In this document: in pieces, positions 1 to 10,697 of the stretch
Numbering within the stretch: position 1 is the stretch's first letter
Layout: the number at the start of each line of letters is the position of its first letter
NCBI GenBank assembly: GCA_029582165.1
Contig: CM055871.1
Location: 28,044,802-28,108,801 of the forward strand
Length of the DNA: 64,000 nucleotides
Origin: Portulaca oleracea
Taxonomy: Eukaryota; Streptophyta; Magnoliopsida; Caryophyllales; Portulacaceae
Direction of reading: 5' to 3'
The notes under the pieces: generated by a model
The model's database searches: none
The model's input: only the letters and a program-made list of their open reading frames with translations
What the model was told of the DNA's origin: nothing
Made by a program: the position numbers and the translations under genes

Positions 1-579
1 TATGTTGTATTCGTTTTGGGAATGCGATCTTGACAGCTTACTGTTCTTACTTTTTGGTTCTGCTTGTCATGATTTCAACTTCTTTATCTGAAGAGAAGTT
101 GTGATTGCAATTTTTACTTTGCGAATTCTTAAAAGTTCATTTTTGGACACCTAAGAGCATATTAGGTGGTTTTGTTGTATCTGCCTGTGTGTAGTTGTGG
201 TTAGGTTAAAAGTTAAACAATGTTACATGGAACTGCATTTGTGAAACATTGGATTCTATAATGAATGTTATTGCTGGTGGCGCATTGTGAGATTCTGTCG
301 TGGAAGCATGAGAATTTTCTGGGATTGTTGAAGGCCAAAAATCTTCTAGTCATGAAGGATGGAAAATTATTTCATTTGAGTGGGATGTTATTTCTTCACG
401 AATGGATATGTTCAGTTTACTTTTAGTTATGTGTTGGACTTGTACCGATGTATTTAACCTGTCTGCAATTCTTTTGTTCTAGCTTTTTTTGCTTATCTCT
501 GTTCGCTTGTATTGTGATATGATTGAGTTGTCAAGGAGTTCTGTGTGGGTGTGAACTTGTTGCCTTTGTTCTATGCCAG
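1..579 (+). other. 3' part of intron 1 of RPL23A copy 1
   Basis: No coding exon is visible. This stretch aligns along its length with the 3' half of intron 1 of the second RPL23A copy (from about 10957 on), sharing runs such as 'ttttgggaatgcg'. It ends in a pyrimidine-rich tract and an AG at 578-579 just before exon 2. The first coding exon (six codons in copy 2) must lie a few hundred bases upstream of the window. The Stowaway MITE in the equivalent intron of copy 2 is missing here. Confidence 0.8.
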
Positions 580-1402
580 ATGGAAAGAAGGCAGATCCTA
601 AGGCGCAGGCCTTGAAAGCTGCAAAGGCTGTGAAATCAGGTTCGTCAACCTTGAAGAAGAAAACCAAGAAAATCAGGACCAAAGTCACCTTTCACAGGCC
701 AAGGACACTGAAGCTACCAAGGAACCCCAAGTACCCACGAATTAGTTCAACTCCAAGGAACAAATTGGACCACTACCAAATCCTTAAATTCCCATTGACC
801 ACCGAGTCAGCTATGAAGAAGATTGAAGACAACAACACCTTGGTATTCATCGTCGACATCCGCGCGGACAAGAAGAAGATCAAGGATGCCGTGAAGAAGA
901 TGTACGACATCCAAGCCAAGAAAGTTAACACCTTGGTCAGGTAAATACATCGGGCAGCTCACTAATTTGATAAATAGATTGGATTTGTCTGAGTGTTGAA
1001 GCGAACCACAAAACCTAGTTAAAATACCAATATCTGTGAAAAACTAATGCTGATTCAAGGAGTCTTGTGCACTCTTGAGCTTGTGGAGTGTGACAGTTTG
1101 AAACTATGGTATGTTGTGGCAGTGCAAAGCCTGGCTGATTTTGTTTATGGTTCATTTCCTGTTGCCATTAAAGCATTATGCTTGTATTATATGTTATGAA
1201 GCATAACATATTCTATGATTCAATATCTGGTTTCAAGCCATTTCTATTATTTCTCTTGTTTGAGTGGAATGGACAGAAGGAATGTATTCTAAGAAGTGAA
1301 ATTTCTCTCTAATGCAGGCCGGATGGGACCAAGAAGGCTTATGTTCGCTTGACACCAGACTATGATGCCTTGGATGTTGCGAACAAGATTGGAATCATAT
1401 AA
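580..1402 (+). CDS. RPL23A: 60S ribosomal protein L23a (uL23), copy 1, 5'-partial
   Basis: Component of the cytosolic 60S subunit near the peptide exit tunnel; it binds 26S rRNA. Exons visible are 580-940 and 1318-1402, separated by a GT-AG intron (941-1317). The exon joins in phase within an AGG codon. Translation starts in the lysine/alanine-rich eukaryotic N-terminal extension ([18 protein letters not shown]) and runs through the uL23 globular domain, including [20 protein letters not shown] and [18 protein letters not shown], to the family C-terminus DVANKIGII and stop at 1400-1402. The first exon is outside the window. An ATG at 573 opens an apparent ORF, but it lies in the intron and only looks like a start. 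Compared with copy 2 the protein differs at a few positions (ISSTPRN vs ISATPRN, LKFP vs LKYP, RADKKK vs RAGKKK). No frameshift or stop is seen, so it is probably functional. Confidence 0.95.
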
Positions 1403-2189
1403 ATAGCTTTTCTTTTACATGTTTTGTTCTTCGTTAGGTGTTTTATTCAACGATTTTGGGATAGGAAGATTGGTGTCTGGTAGAACTTTGATCTGTCAAA
1501 AAGATTGATGTTCTCTAACAGCGTGAATTATGTTTCGTTTATCCTTCTTATGTGCTGTTTAAAAATCTGTTGCTGCAATGGGTAGTTAGTTTTTAAATAT
1601 TGTTGCAGTAGCAACGGCTTCATGTTGTTTTGTATCCTGAAATGTGAGCCAACATGACTCTTGGTTTTAGACTGATCACATGGCTTAAAAGTATGGCAGG
1701 TTTTCTACGAGTTAAGGCATGGCTGATCTTGTAACTGGTTGTAGTCTTGTAGCTGTGCAATGACACTATTTCTGGGTTTATGTCCAATTACTTAACCCAA
1801 GCATTACAGGAAAAATTTATCCCCGTGTAAGTGAAATTTTGAAACGATGTACTTAGGCCCAAATTCAATTTTGAAATGTCCCTTTCTAAGCAGAGTAGAG
1901 TGGCATGCACTGTGTTTGCCTAACAATTATGCAATCTTAGCCGGATGATGAGTGACTAGATTTCCATCCCATTTGGTGTGGTTCCAATTACAAGTTAAGT
2001 GTTCTCGGGTAAAAACGCCATTAAAATATGTAAAAATGATAAATTTGCTACCCAAAAAAATATGTTGTGAACACCTGCTAGAATGACTGGGCGACTTATT
2101 GTAGTAGGTAAAAACCCTCTAACTCACTAAGTGGTTGTTTGCCTAGCTTTTAAGAGTGTTTTCGGCGTTAAAAAACACAAATTAGGCCA
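1403..2189. other. RPL23A copy 1 3' flank
   Basis: No gene is seen. The first ~400 bases (3' UTR and beyond) match the 3' flank of copy 2 (12513-12910), including a shared 'gggtttatgtcca' at about 1776 and 12893. Similarity then stops, which marks the end of the duplicated unit. The remainder is AT-rich unique sequence running up to the retrotransposon cluster. Confidence 0.7.
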
Positions 2190-2308
2190 AACATGGATTC
2201 AATGACAGCTATATGAAGTTAAGTGAGGTTTCATCTTAAAACCAATTGATGTTAAGAGGAGTAGCTCACTTGACTTTGGGACATTTTTACTCATAGGTGA
2301 ATCTCAAC
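2190..2308 (-). repeat. Partial LTR start of a second Copia-type element
   Basis: On the minus strand, a polypurine tract (gaagggggagatt, about 2310-2322) is followed by TGTTGAGATTCACC, the usual layout of PPT plus LTR start in plant Copia elements. The LTR sequence runs leftwards to about 2190, where it is lost. It differs from the LTR at 2565-3215, so a different family or a recombinant is involved. The left limit is approximate. Confidence 0.45.
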
Positions 2309-2562
2309 AATCTCCCCCTTCACACATGAGTCTCTCCCCCTTGATCGGAAGCCTTTTTTTGCCAAGATTTCAAGTCACCGTCTGGAGGCCATCAAAGCCG
2401 CACCTTATTCTACAGAGTCGCACCCTACTCCACCTGAGTCTCATGCCACCACTCTGCGCATTCAGGAGTCCCAGCCGCGCACGCGCCATGGTCCCTACTC
2501 CTGTGCATGGTGATCTTCCCGCACCTTGCGCCCAACCGAACGGATCATCGGCTCTGATACCA
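2309..2562 (-). other. Primer binding site and leader of a minus-strand LTR element
   Basis: The minus strand carries TGGTATCAGAGC (plus 2551-2562), the exact plant Copia primer binding site complementary to initiator tRNA-Met, two bases from the end of the LTR at 2565-3215. About 230 bases of GC-rich leader follow and then the PPT of the next LTR. The ORFs on either strand here look like nothing known and are taken as untranslated. Confidence 0.7.
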
Positions 2563-2564
2563 CT

Positions 2565-3215
2565 TGTAAAAGAAACTTCAGAGTAGGTTAACTTGCAAGT
2601 TGCAAATAATAGCGGAAGCAAATAGCAAGATGATGGAGATTACGACAAAATTAGGAACGAAAATAAAAACTATGAAAAATAACGACACCAAGATTTATGT
2701 TGGAAACCGAATAACTCAGAGAAAAACCTATGGATGGCGGCATCCAGAACACAATCCACTATGAGAAAGGAGGAGTACAAAATGATCACTATCACAGGAT
2801 ATGATGTGACCAACAATGGAGATACAAATTAATCTCTCAACTCACAAACTCTAGGAATACAATGGTGGAATATTGGAAAAATTGGTGAGACTACTCTCTC
2901 TCGATTTTCCCCCAACTAATGAGCAAGGTTGAATATTCTCAACTCTTGATACAAATATTTTTTGTTGGTGTTTTTGTTGGTTTTGTTGATGGTAGAATTG
3001 AAAAGTTACGCATGCTTTTATAGGTGAAGAATGAGCTTACGATGCATGAATTACCTCCTAACGTAAAAGCTAGAAAACAATGCATGTAAAACTCCCTCAT
3101 ATTTAATGTTATAACTCTTCATGGGAGGTTTTTCAGACATTCGTAACAATGTCCACCTTGGACCAAAACATCCAACCCATAATCCAAATAAGTACCTTGA
3201 TCGTCGCCGCCAACA
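2565..3215 (-). repeat. LTR of Copia element 1 (651 bp, minus orientation)
   Basis: Bounded by TG...CA on the minus strand: it starts tgttggcggcgatgatc (plus end 3215) and ends cttttaca (plus 2565), next to a tRNA-Met primer binding site. Its first ~380 bases match, inverted, the truncated LTR at 8563-8943. A TATA-like tataaaag is seen in both copies (minus strand at about 3018; plus strand at about 8760). Confidence 0.8.
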
Positions 3216-3248
3216 TGCCCCTCCGCAGGGCGTGGCCCCGAAAGGCTC

Positions 3249-3825
3249 TCATATACTGCAAACTCCTACTAAGTTCAAGCAATGCTCAAACTCAGCAATA
3301 AATAGAGGCTTGGTTAACATATCTGTAGGATTCTCAGCTTTATGAATTTTCTTCACCACAATCTCACCTAGAGCAATTGTATCTCTGATGAAGTGATACA
3401 TGACGCTAATATGTTTGGTCTTCGAATGGTAAGCGTCATTCTTGGCCAAATGTATAGCATCTGACTATCTGAATAGACCACAGTCTCTCCCTGTGACACA
3501 CCAAGCTCTATGACCAAACCCCTCAACCAAATGGCTTCCTTCACTGCTTCAATAGTAGCGATGTACTCAGCCTCAGTAGTAGAAAGAGCTGTTATAGACT
3601 GAAGTGAAGCCTTCCAAGACACTTCACCTCATCATCACTATTATTCATCTTCTTCTCAGACAACAAACTAGCTTTGACATCACTAAGCTTAAGGACACCA
3701 CAATTCCTATATAACATGATCTCCTTAAATTGTTTATGTGACGCAGGTAGGGACAAAACTAAATGTAAAGTCTTCTCCTCATCAGTATGTTTCACATCCA
3801 TTGACTATAACTCAGCAATAATATA
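3249..3825 (-). pseudogene. Copia gag fragment fused to RNase H C-terminus (broken)
   Basis: Read leftwards from 3825, the minus strand first gives a UBN2-type gag piece (..MDVKHTDEEKTLHLVLSLP.., DVKASLLSEKK). At about 3622 it jumps directly to the Copia RNase H domain (SWKASLQSITALSTTEAEYI), ending in KPLFIAEFEHC and GVCSI at 3249. Protease, integrase, RT and half of RNase H are therefore deleted between gag and RNase H. A stop codon (EL*SMDV) and a frameshift near 3450 also break it. The RNase H part closely matches the plus-strand copy at 8150-8528. It is the internal remnant of a deleted copy. Confidence 0.8.
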
Positions 3826-4300
3826 ATCAAATTCATTCTGATTTGTGGGGACCTGTTAAGGTACCATCTTTGGTTGGGAAGCACTACATATTGACATTCG
3901 TTGATGACTTCTCGAGGAAGACCTGGGTTTACTTTCTTCGTCACAATAATGTGACTTTCTCCTACTTCAAAAAGTTCAAGGCTTTGGAGGAGAATCAGAT
4001 AGGGAAAAGGATAAAGAAACTCAGGACTGATAATGGGTTGGAGTTCGTTGAGTCTGAGTTTACTGAGTTCTGCGATGAGCACGGGATTGTTAGGCATAAA
4101 ACCTTGGTTAGTAAACCTCAGCAGAATGGTGTTGCAGAAAGGATTAATAGGACACTCCTGGAGAAAGCTCATTGCATGTTCTCTAATGTAGGTCTTTGGA
4201 AGAGCAGATCATTTTGGGCAGAGGCCATTGTTATTGCCTGCTATATGCTGAACAGATCACCTCACTCCTCTATTGACTTCTAGATTCCAGAGGAAGTTTG
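3826..4300 (+). pseudogene. Copia integrase core (pol fragment, exon of a broken pol)
   Basis: Retroviral-type integrase catalytic core: DLWGPVKVPS at the start, the first Asp in ILTFVDDFSRKTWV, the second Asp in LRTDNGLEF, and the Glu in QQNGVAERINRTLLEKA. This completes a D,D-35-E set. The HHCC zinc motif, protease and gag upstream are missing because the element is inverted or truncated at 3825. An in-frame stop follows SSIDF at 4281. The reading frame then continues through IPEEVW and is cut by the CACTA element at 4301. Confidence 0.88.
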
Positions 4301-5748
4301 CACTACAACATAGCATGAGCATTGCGACCGTTAAATTGAGACCGTTAAATTAACGGTCACAATTTTTCTCGTGCGACCGTTAAGTAGCGACCGTTAAAAT
4401 AACGGTCGCTAACTCAAACATCGCTAAATTAACGATCGCATGACCATTTAACATCGCTAGCAAATGCCGCTTAAATGTCTCTAGCGACCGTTAATTTAAC
4501 GGTCGCAAAGTTCAAATTACATTCAGTGATTGCAAAATTATTGCCGCTTGCGACCGTTAAGTTAACGGTCGCTAGATTATGTTTAACGGTCATTTAATTT
4601 AACGGTCTCAAAGTCAAAATTAAATTCCCTACCCTCTCTCTTCCACCCCATTACCTCTCCCCGCATCGTCCCTCCATCCGTCCCCAAAATCACGCATGCC
4701 GCCACCCAGCGCCAGACCATCACCCAACCGTCGCCAACCGCCGCTCACACTACCGCCCTCGCCGCCAGATCACCGCCAGTTTCACCGAGCCACCATATGC
4801 GCAACCTCAGATGCGAGAAAAGTGAGCAGCCTGATGCTGCTCAAAGCCCAGCCGCGTGACCGACATTAGGCCGCAACACCACCGTCGCCGACCTACCCAT
4901 CGTCGTCGTCGTGTCCCGCGCCATCAACCACCACCAGATCCAGTCCCCGTCAGCCACAAGTCCCAACCTCGCTGTCGCCAAAACCACCAACACCAACCAC
5001 TATTGCTACCTCCCGACCCCGACGTTGCCCTTTGCCCAGATGCTTCACTGCCATCACCGTCAACCAGTCACCGCCAGCCAGCCCAACCACCACTCTTCCT
5101 CTCCCTTAAATGTATAACATTCTAACCCTAAACTGTAGTTATTTAATGGAGTGTTATCACCCTTGTTATTTCATGTATTCTAATGGTCATTATTGTTAAC
5201 TATTGAGATGTAATTATTTTTTTTAATTAGATTTTCTAAGTACTAATCTAAGTCAAGGTTTAGTTCATACCTAGATTATTATAGTAGATGATTAAAGTGT
5301 TTCGTGCGGGAACAACTTAATTCTCTCTTTCTTTTTTCTGTACCAAGTCCTTTTTTTTATAGATGTTGAATAATCAAGTTGTTGTGTTTTTTATGTATCA
5401 TATGGGTTGTCAATAAAGTTCATACACTTCAGGAAAGGGAAGAACAGAGGAAGACACCAACTAGTGTTGGTGTCGCTAGACTTTTTTTTTTTTAATGTTG
5501 CAACCGTTAATAGCGACCGTTAAATTAACGGTCGCTGACAGCGATCGTTATTTAACGGTCGCTAGAATGATTTTAACGGTCGCTGCTAGTGACCGTTAAT
5601 TTAACGGTCGCACGCCCCAGATTGGCGACTATTAACGAGCGACCGATATTAACGGTCGCTGTTAACGGTCGCACGCGTCCTCGAGCGACCGTTAAACACG
5701 TCTTGCGACCGTTAATAACGGTCGCTATAGCCCTTCTATGTTGTAGTG
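4301..5748 (+). mobile_element. Non-autonomous CACTA (En/Spm) transposon, 1448 bp
   Basis: Exact 13-bp terminal inverted repeats CACTACAACATAG (4301-4313) and CTATGTTGTAGTG (5736-5748), flanked by a 3-bp target duplication TTG (4298-4300 and 5749-5751). All three are hallmarks of CACTA elements. Subterminal zones (4315-4620 and 5505-5730) hold many copies of GCGACCGTTA and its complement TAACGGTCGC, the expected transposase-binding arrays. The middle has a C-rich stretch with short proline/histidine-rich ORFs that look non-coding. No transposase is present, so mobility would depend on one supplied elsewhere. It sits inside Copia pol; orientation is arbitrary. Confidence 0.95.
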
Positions 5749-5980
5749 TTGGTCAGGTAATCCAATTAATTATTTAGTTTTGAGAGAATTTGGATGTCCT
5801 GTATATGCCCATGTGAATGAGGGGAAGCTATCCCCTAGGGCTGTTAAATACATGTTTCTAGGTTATGGGTCTGAGTCTAAGGGATACCTCATGTGGTGTC
5901 CAAACTTAAGGAAAGTCATACAATCTAGAGATGTAACCTTTAATGAAACTGCAATGTTGTCTGGAATGGAATCTACTGTC
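5749..5980 (+). pseudogene. Copia pol segment between integrase and RT
   Basis: Continues the integrase reading frame exactly across the CACTA insertion (EEVW before, SGNPINYLVLREFGCPVYAH after). It includes the conserved FGCPVYAHV..KLSPRAVKYMFLGY block found downstream of the integrase in Tnt1-like Copia elements. The segment ends where the hAT MITE enters at 5981, inside the linker to RT. Confidence 0.85.
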
Positions 5981-6636
5981 TAGAGCTGGGAAAAGCTGAC
6001 CCGACACGATTACCGACCTGAACCTAACACGATATTAAACGGGTTTAGGTAGAAATTTTCAACCCGTTTAATTAAATGGGTTGACACGGTAAACCCGTTT
6101 AATTAAATGGGTTAGGTTCAGGTTAGGATTTTCGACACGAAAAAATACCTACTTAACCCGTTTAATTAGGCATGTCATATGGATCAAGTCATTTGCTCCA
6201 TAATTATTTCCCAATTATACCGTTTATCAATAAATTTAGGTGAAAGTTACAATTTGATATTTTTTGAAATATACGTAAAACTTGTAATTTTAACTTATAT
6301 TTATCTTTGACTATGAATTAAAAGACATCTCCTTATATATAATTCGAATTATATTACCACGGAAATTGTTGGGTATGATATGTCATTATTTCGATCTCAC
6401 AATGAATTATTTTGTATAAGTGAGTTAATGGGTAAATGGGTAACTTTATTTTAACACGTTTACTTAAATGGGTAAATAGGTCAAAATAAGGTCAACCCGT
6501 TTAAAATTTAAACGTAAACGGTTTCAATTTCCAACTCGTTTAATAAATGGGTTAGGTTCAGGTCGGAAGATTTTGAACCCGTTTAAGTTTGACACGAACA
6601 CGAATCCGATACGACCTGACCTATTAACCAGCTCTA
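5981..6636. mobile_element. hAT-type MITE, 656 bp
   Basis: Terminal inverted repeats TAGAGCTGG (5981) and CCAGCTCTA (6636) are flanked by an exact 8-bp direct repeat CTACTGTC (5973-5980 and 6637-6644), the duplication size of hAT elements. Inside, the sequence is a long imperfect foldback of motifs such as aacccgttta / taaacgggtt. No transposase ORF is present. It interrupts the Copia integrase-RT linker. Confidence 0.93.
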
Positions 6637-6644
6637 CTACTGTC

Positions 6645-8528
6645 ACTTCTGATGGTGCAAGTAATTAGAAGGATGATGAAGAGAGAGTTGAGTTCGAGGT
6701 AGAGCAGGTTGGAGCTCAAGGTAGAGCTACTAGAACCTGCATATAGGAGCAGGTTGCTGTTACTGTTCCTGAAATAGCTCAGGTTGATCATACTGAGACT
6801 GATACTATAGATAATGTTCCTCAGGAGGAGGGAGTGAGATGCATAGCTCGAGATCGTCCCATGAGGGAGATCAGGAGGCCTTCTCGATACAATGATGAAG
6901 ATGATGCCATGATAGCTTATGCATTGAATGTTGCAGAGGAGACTCCTGAAGGTGCTGAGCCTTCTATCTATCAGGAGGTCATTTCTTGTCCAAGTGCCTC
7001 AAATTGGATAAGAGCAATGTAGGAGGAGATCGAGAGTCTGCAAAATAATCAAACTTGGGAGTTGTGTGAGTTACTTAAAGGGCGACGGACTCTTATTGCT
7101 AAATGGGTGTACAAGAAAAAATAAGGTATCCCTGGTATTGAGAGTGCAAGGTGGAAAGCCAGATTGGTGGTTAGAGGTTGCAACTAGAGAGAAGGGATTG
7201 ACTATAATGAGGTGTTCTCGCCAGTTGTTAGGCATACGTCGATCCGCACCTAACTTGCCTTCGTTGCTCTATTTGACTTGGAGTTGGAGCAACTTGATGT
7301 GAAGATAGTTTTCCTTCATGGCGAGTTGGAGGAGGAAATCTACATAAGGCAACCAGAGGGTTTCATTGTCCCTGGTAAAGAGGGACAAGTGTGCAGATTG
7401 AGAAAGTCCTTATATGGACTTAAACAGGCACCCAGACAGTGGTATAAAAGGTTTGATACCTTTATGGTAGGACAAGGGTACACAAGGAGCCCATATGACA
7501 ACTATGTGTACTTCAAGAAATTTGATAATGGGCCTTTCATTTATTTATTATTGTATGTTGATGACATTTTGATTGCATCCACGGGCATGTCACTAATAAA
7601 AAAGTTAAAGTCCCAACTTAGCCAGCAGTTTAAGATGAAAGACCTCGGGGCAGCAAAGAATATTTTGGGTATGGAGATACAAAGAGACAGAAAGGCAGGG
7701 AAGTTGTTCCTGTCACAGAAGATGTATTTGGAAAAGGTGTTGAACAAGTTCAACATGAGAAATTGTAAGGTAGTTTGACCCCATTAGTTGCACATTTCAA
7801 ATTGTCTGGTGAGTGTTGTCCTAAAAATGAGTTGGAAACGAGAAAGATGTCTAATTTTCCCTATGCTAGTGCTATTGGTTGTTTGATGTATGCTATGGTA
7901 TGCACTAGACCTGACCTGTCCCATACAGTTAGTGTGGTGAGTATATATATATGCAGAATCCAGGTAAGGAGCATTAGGAAGGAGTAAAATGGATCCTTCA
8001 TTGTGTGAAGGGTGCGTTGGAGAATGCCATCTTATATAATAGAGAAGTGTGGCAACGTCTGATGTTGCTGGTTTTGTGGATGTTGATTATGGTGGAGACG
8101 TGGATAGGAGACACTCTATTTCAGGATACGTGTTCACTTTATGTGGAGGTGCAGTGTCTTGGAAGGCTTCACTTCGGTCTATAGTAGCTCTTTCTACTGC
8201 TGAGGCTGAGTACATCGCTACTACTGAAGCAGTGAAGGAAGTCATTTGGTTGAGGGGTTTGGTCATAGAGCTTGGTGTGTCACAGGGTGAGACTGTGATC
8301 TATTCAAATAGTCAGAGTGTTATACATTTGGCCAAGAATGACGCTTACCATTCGAAGACCAAACATATTAGCGTCATGTATCACTTCATCAGAGATACAA
8401 TTGCTGCAGGTGAGATTGTGGTGAAAAACATTCATACAGCTAAGAATCCTGCAGATATGTTAACCAATCCTCTATCTATTGCTAAGTTTGAGCATTGCTT
8501 GGACTTAGTAGGAGTTTGCAGTATATGA
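6645..8528 (+). pseudogene. Copia reverse transcriptase and RNase H (degenerate)
   Basis: After an acidic linker, RT begins near 6990 (ASNWIRAM, then stop). It continues with frameshifts through LDVKIVFLHGELEEEIYIRQ, the conserved SLYGLKQAPRQWYKRFD, and the catalytic YVDDILIAS at about 7554-7580. RNase H follows from about 8050 with the DED(H) region in [26 protein letters not shown] and [13 protein letters not shown], ending at GVCSI* (8526-8528). At least four stops or frameshifts (7020, about 7120, about 7780, about 7987) make it a pseudogene. The C-terminus is followed within 35 bases by a purine-rich PPT and the LTR. Confidence 0.9.
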
Positions 8529-8562
8529 GAGCCCTTCCGGGGCTACGCCCTGCGGAGGGGCG

Positions 8563-8943
8563 TGTTGGCGGCGATGATCAAGGTACTTATTTGGATTATG
8601 GGTTGGATGTTTTGGTCCAAGGTAGAGATTGTTACGGATGTCCCAAAAACCTGCCATGAAGAGTTATAACATTAAATATGATGAGGGAGTTTTACATGCT
8701 TTGTTTTCTAGCTTTTAAGTTAGGAGGTAATTCATGCATCGTAAGCTCATTCTTCACCTATAAAAGCATGCGTAGCCTTTCAATTCTACAACCAACAAAA
8801 ACACCAACAAAAAATATTTGTATCAAGAGTTGAGAATATTCAACCTTGCTCATCAGTTGGGGAAAAAATTGAGAGAGAGTAGTCTCACCAATTTTTTCAA
8901 TTTCCACCATTGTATTCCTAGAGTTTGTGAGTTGAGAGATTGA
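8563..8943 (+). repeat. Truncated 3' LTR of Copia element 1
   Basis: Starts TGTTGGCGGCG right after the purine tract tgcggaggggcg and matches the minus-strand LTR at 2835-3215 in inverted orientation, including the TATA-like tataaaagcatgcg at about 8759. Similarity ends at about 8943 ('gttgagagattg'). The last ~270 bases of the LTR and any target duplication are missing on this side. Confidence 0.8.
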
Positions 8944-10174
8944 AATGTTATATGAGGCGGGCCAAAAACTGAGAACAAATTAATACATGATAATTCTATT
9001 GTTGAATCTTTATCAAGATATTGATTATTATACATAGTGATATGACAACTGCATGATTATAAATTATAAAGTTTAAACTTTCGAAAGAGAAACATGAATT
9101 ACAAAGGAAAAATACTCCACCCCATTAAAATTGCAATTACAAAGAAAAAAATACTTGCCTTATAAAATGACTTGAAGAACTGTTGTTGTTTCATCTTTCT
9201 ATATTGAATATGCTTTGTATCAAACAATCTTTTCAATTTTGGGAAATTGAAAAAAAGCATAATAATATTACTTGAAGGATTATGAAGACTTAAGCCTTGA
9301 ACCGTTGTGCTTCAATCACATCACTACTAATTCATAATGAATCTCGTTACTGATCATGAGACTACACCAATATAATTTAATTTCCAACAGTTGATTTCAT
9401 ATTCATCAAGCTCATGCTCAATTGCCTAGTGACCTTCAGTTTCAACCATTTAATATTTAATGGTTATGTAGTTTAGAGAGTATTTTGACCTTTTGTTATC
9501 ATTTTGACTACAATTTTATATCCCGAATGAAATTTTAAACTTGAGAGTTGAAAAGTCTTTAAATCTTTCAACCTTTTACCCTCTTTTTTGTCTATAATTA
9601 CACATCTATAATTATTAGAATTAAATTTTGTAACGGAAGTCTTTTCTATTCATCTGTCGACTCTTGTTCTATATTTAATAGAATATGGAATATTATCAAA
9701 TATTTAATGACCGAAAATAAATGAGTGAATTTTATTTTAAAAAAATATGAATTTTTATATGCATGACACATGACAAATAGGTAATTGTTTTTGTCTTGTT
9801 TTAATATAGCTTAATAGATAAGTAGGGACATTTGATCTGTAATTGTAACAACTTTGGATTCTTTAAGACATTGTAACTTTTGATGATTGATGTTTAATTA
9901 TTATTTTTGCAAAATTAAATTCAATTGGTACAATCTGACCTTTCAACTTTCATGATTGATATTAATTTATTTTTTTTAAAAAAATAAATTATCATATAAC
10001 ACCGACACATGACATCATCTCAATATAAGGGGTTTTGTTTTAATATACTTAATAGATAGATTATTGCAATTAAAAAGATATCTTACTAAAAATTACAATG
10101 ACGACAATTTTATATAGTAACTCATTGTATTTTGTAAATAATCAATTGTCAAAGTTTAATCAAATTGATACTAT
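8944..10174. other. AT-rich intergenic sequence
   Basis: No gene, LTR or clear TIR element is seen. Short stretches recur locally, for example 'taatagataa/gataga' near 9813 and 10051, with neighbouring 'ttttaatat' and 'gaca' motifs. This hints at an old local duplication or MITE remnants. Confidence 0.6.
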
Positions 10175-10411
10175 GGGTGCGTTTGGTTGGTCAAATATTC
10201 CGAGAAAATGGTCAATTTTTCTGAGTTCATTTATTTTCCCCATGTTTGGGAGTAGATTGACCTCGGGAAAAATATTTCGGTGGGCCCACTTTTCTTTCAT
10301 TTTCCTAGGGAAAATTTCCCTTAGGGGGCCTAAGGGAAATTTTTCCCATGGAAGACTTCCCATGGAAAATTTTTTCCAGGAAAAATTTCCTTGAAATTCC
10401 TACCAAATGCT
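10175..10411. mobile_element. Foldback MITE-like element
   Basis: Opens with gggtgcgtttggttgg and closes with taccaaatgctctc, the typical imperfect 'GGTGCGTTTGG..CCAAA(C/T)GC' ends of hAT-type plant MITEs. The centre is strongly self-complementary around ggaaaatttcccttaggggg / cctaagggaaattttt. It lies within 520 bases upstream of the RPL23A copy 2 start codon. Exact ends and target duplication are not resolved. Confidence 0.5.
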
Positions 10412-10530
10412 CTCTATATTAAAATTTTAACCCGAGAGAAGTAAAACAAATAACCCGAGCAAAACGGGCGAAGCTAGGATCCGCCAAATGAATCATATCA
10501 TATTACATAAAGTATAAACAGCCCCGTGCA

Positions 10531-10539
10531 AAACCCTAA
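10531..10539 (+). promoter_or_regulatory. Telo-box in RPL23A copy 2 promoter / 5' UTR
   Basis: AAACCCTAA is the telo-box that recurs in plant ribosomal-protein and other translation-related promoters. It stands about 160 bases before the RPL23A start codon. A TATA-like 'agtataaac' lies at about 10511-10519. The untranslated leader that follows is C/T-rich (cactctctgcttagcttctctctt), as is common in this gene class. Confidence 0.6.
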
Positions 10540-10697
10540 CATCGTAGCAGCGGCAGCTTAACTTTCAGGTTCACTCTCTGCTTAGCTTCTCTCTTATCAC
10601 TTTCTCTCTTTCGGTTCAATTTCCCACTCTGTAATTGTTAAACTTGTTTTCCAAACTTTGATTTTCTAGGGTTCTTGTAAGGATTCAGATACTATCG

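Larger units (their letters stand above)
2551..8943. mobile_element. Rearranged Copia LTR retrotransposon cluster with inverted halves
   Basis: The left part (2551-3825) is minus-strand: primer site, LTR, RNase H C-terminus fused to a gag piece. The right part (3826-8943) is plus-strand: integrase, RT, RNase H, truncated LTR. Both parts belong to the same family: the last RNase H residues (..GVCSI) and the LTR are shared. The junction near 3825 is head to head. Such a structure cannot arise from a single normal integration; it needs an inversion, self-insertion or template switching. Two DNA transposons later landed in the plus-strand half. All reading frames are broken, so the cluster is not autonomous. 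Confidence 0.75.

Noticed and set aside
573..579. ATG at 573 as the RPL23A start codon
   Set aside because: It overlaps the acceptor AG (578-579); copy 2 shows the true start in a separate first exon (MAPPAK).
479..688. Minus-strand ORFs over RPL23A exon 2 (also 11593-11886)
   Set aside because: They are antisense shadows of the conserved coding exon, present in both copies only because the exon is conserved.
2326..2621. Overlapping ORFs on both strands left of the primer site
   Set aside because: They lie in the untranslated leader between primer site and PPT and have no recognisable sequence.
4856..5125. Proline/histidine-rich ORFs in the CACTA element
   Set aside because: They arise from C-rich low-complexity DNA, occur in overlapping frames and show no domain.
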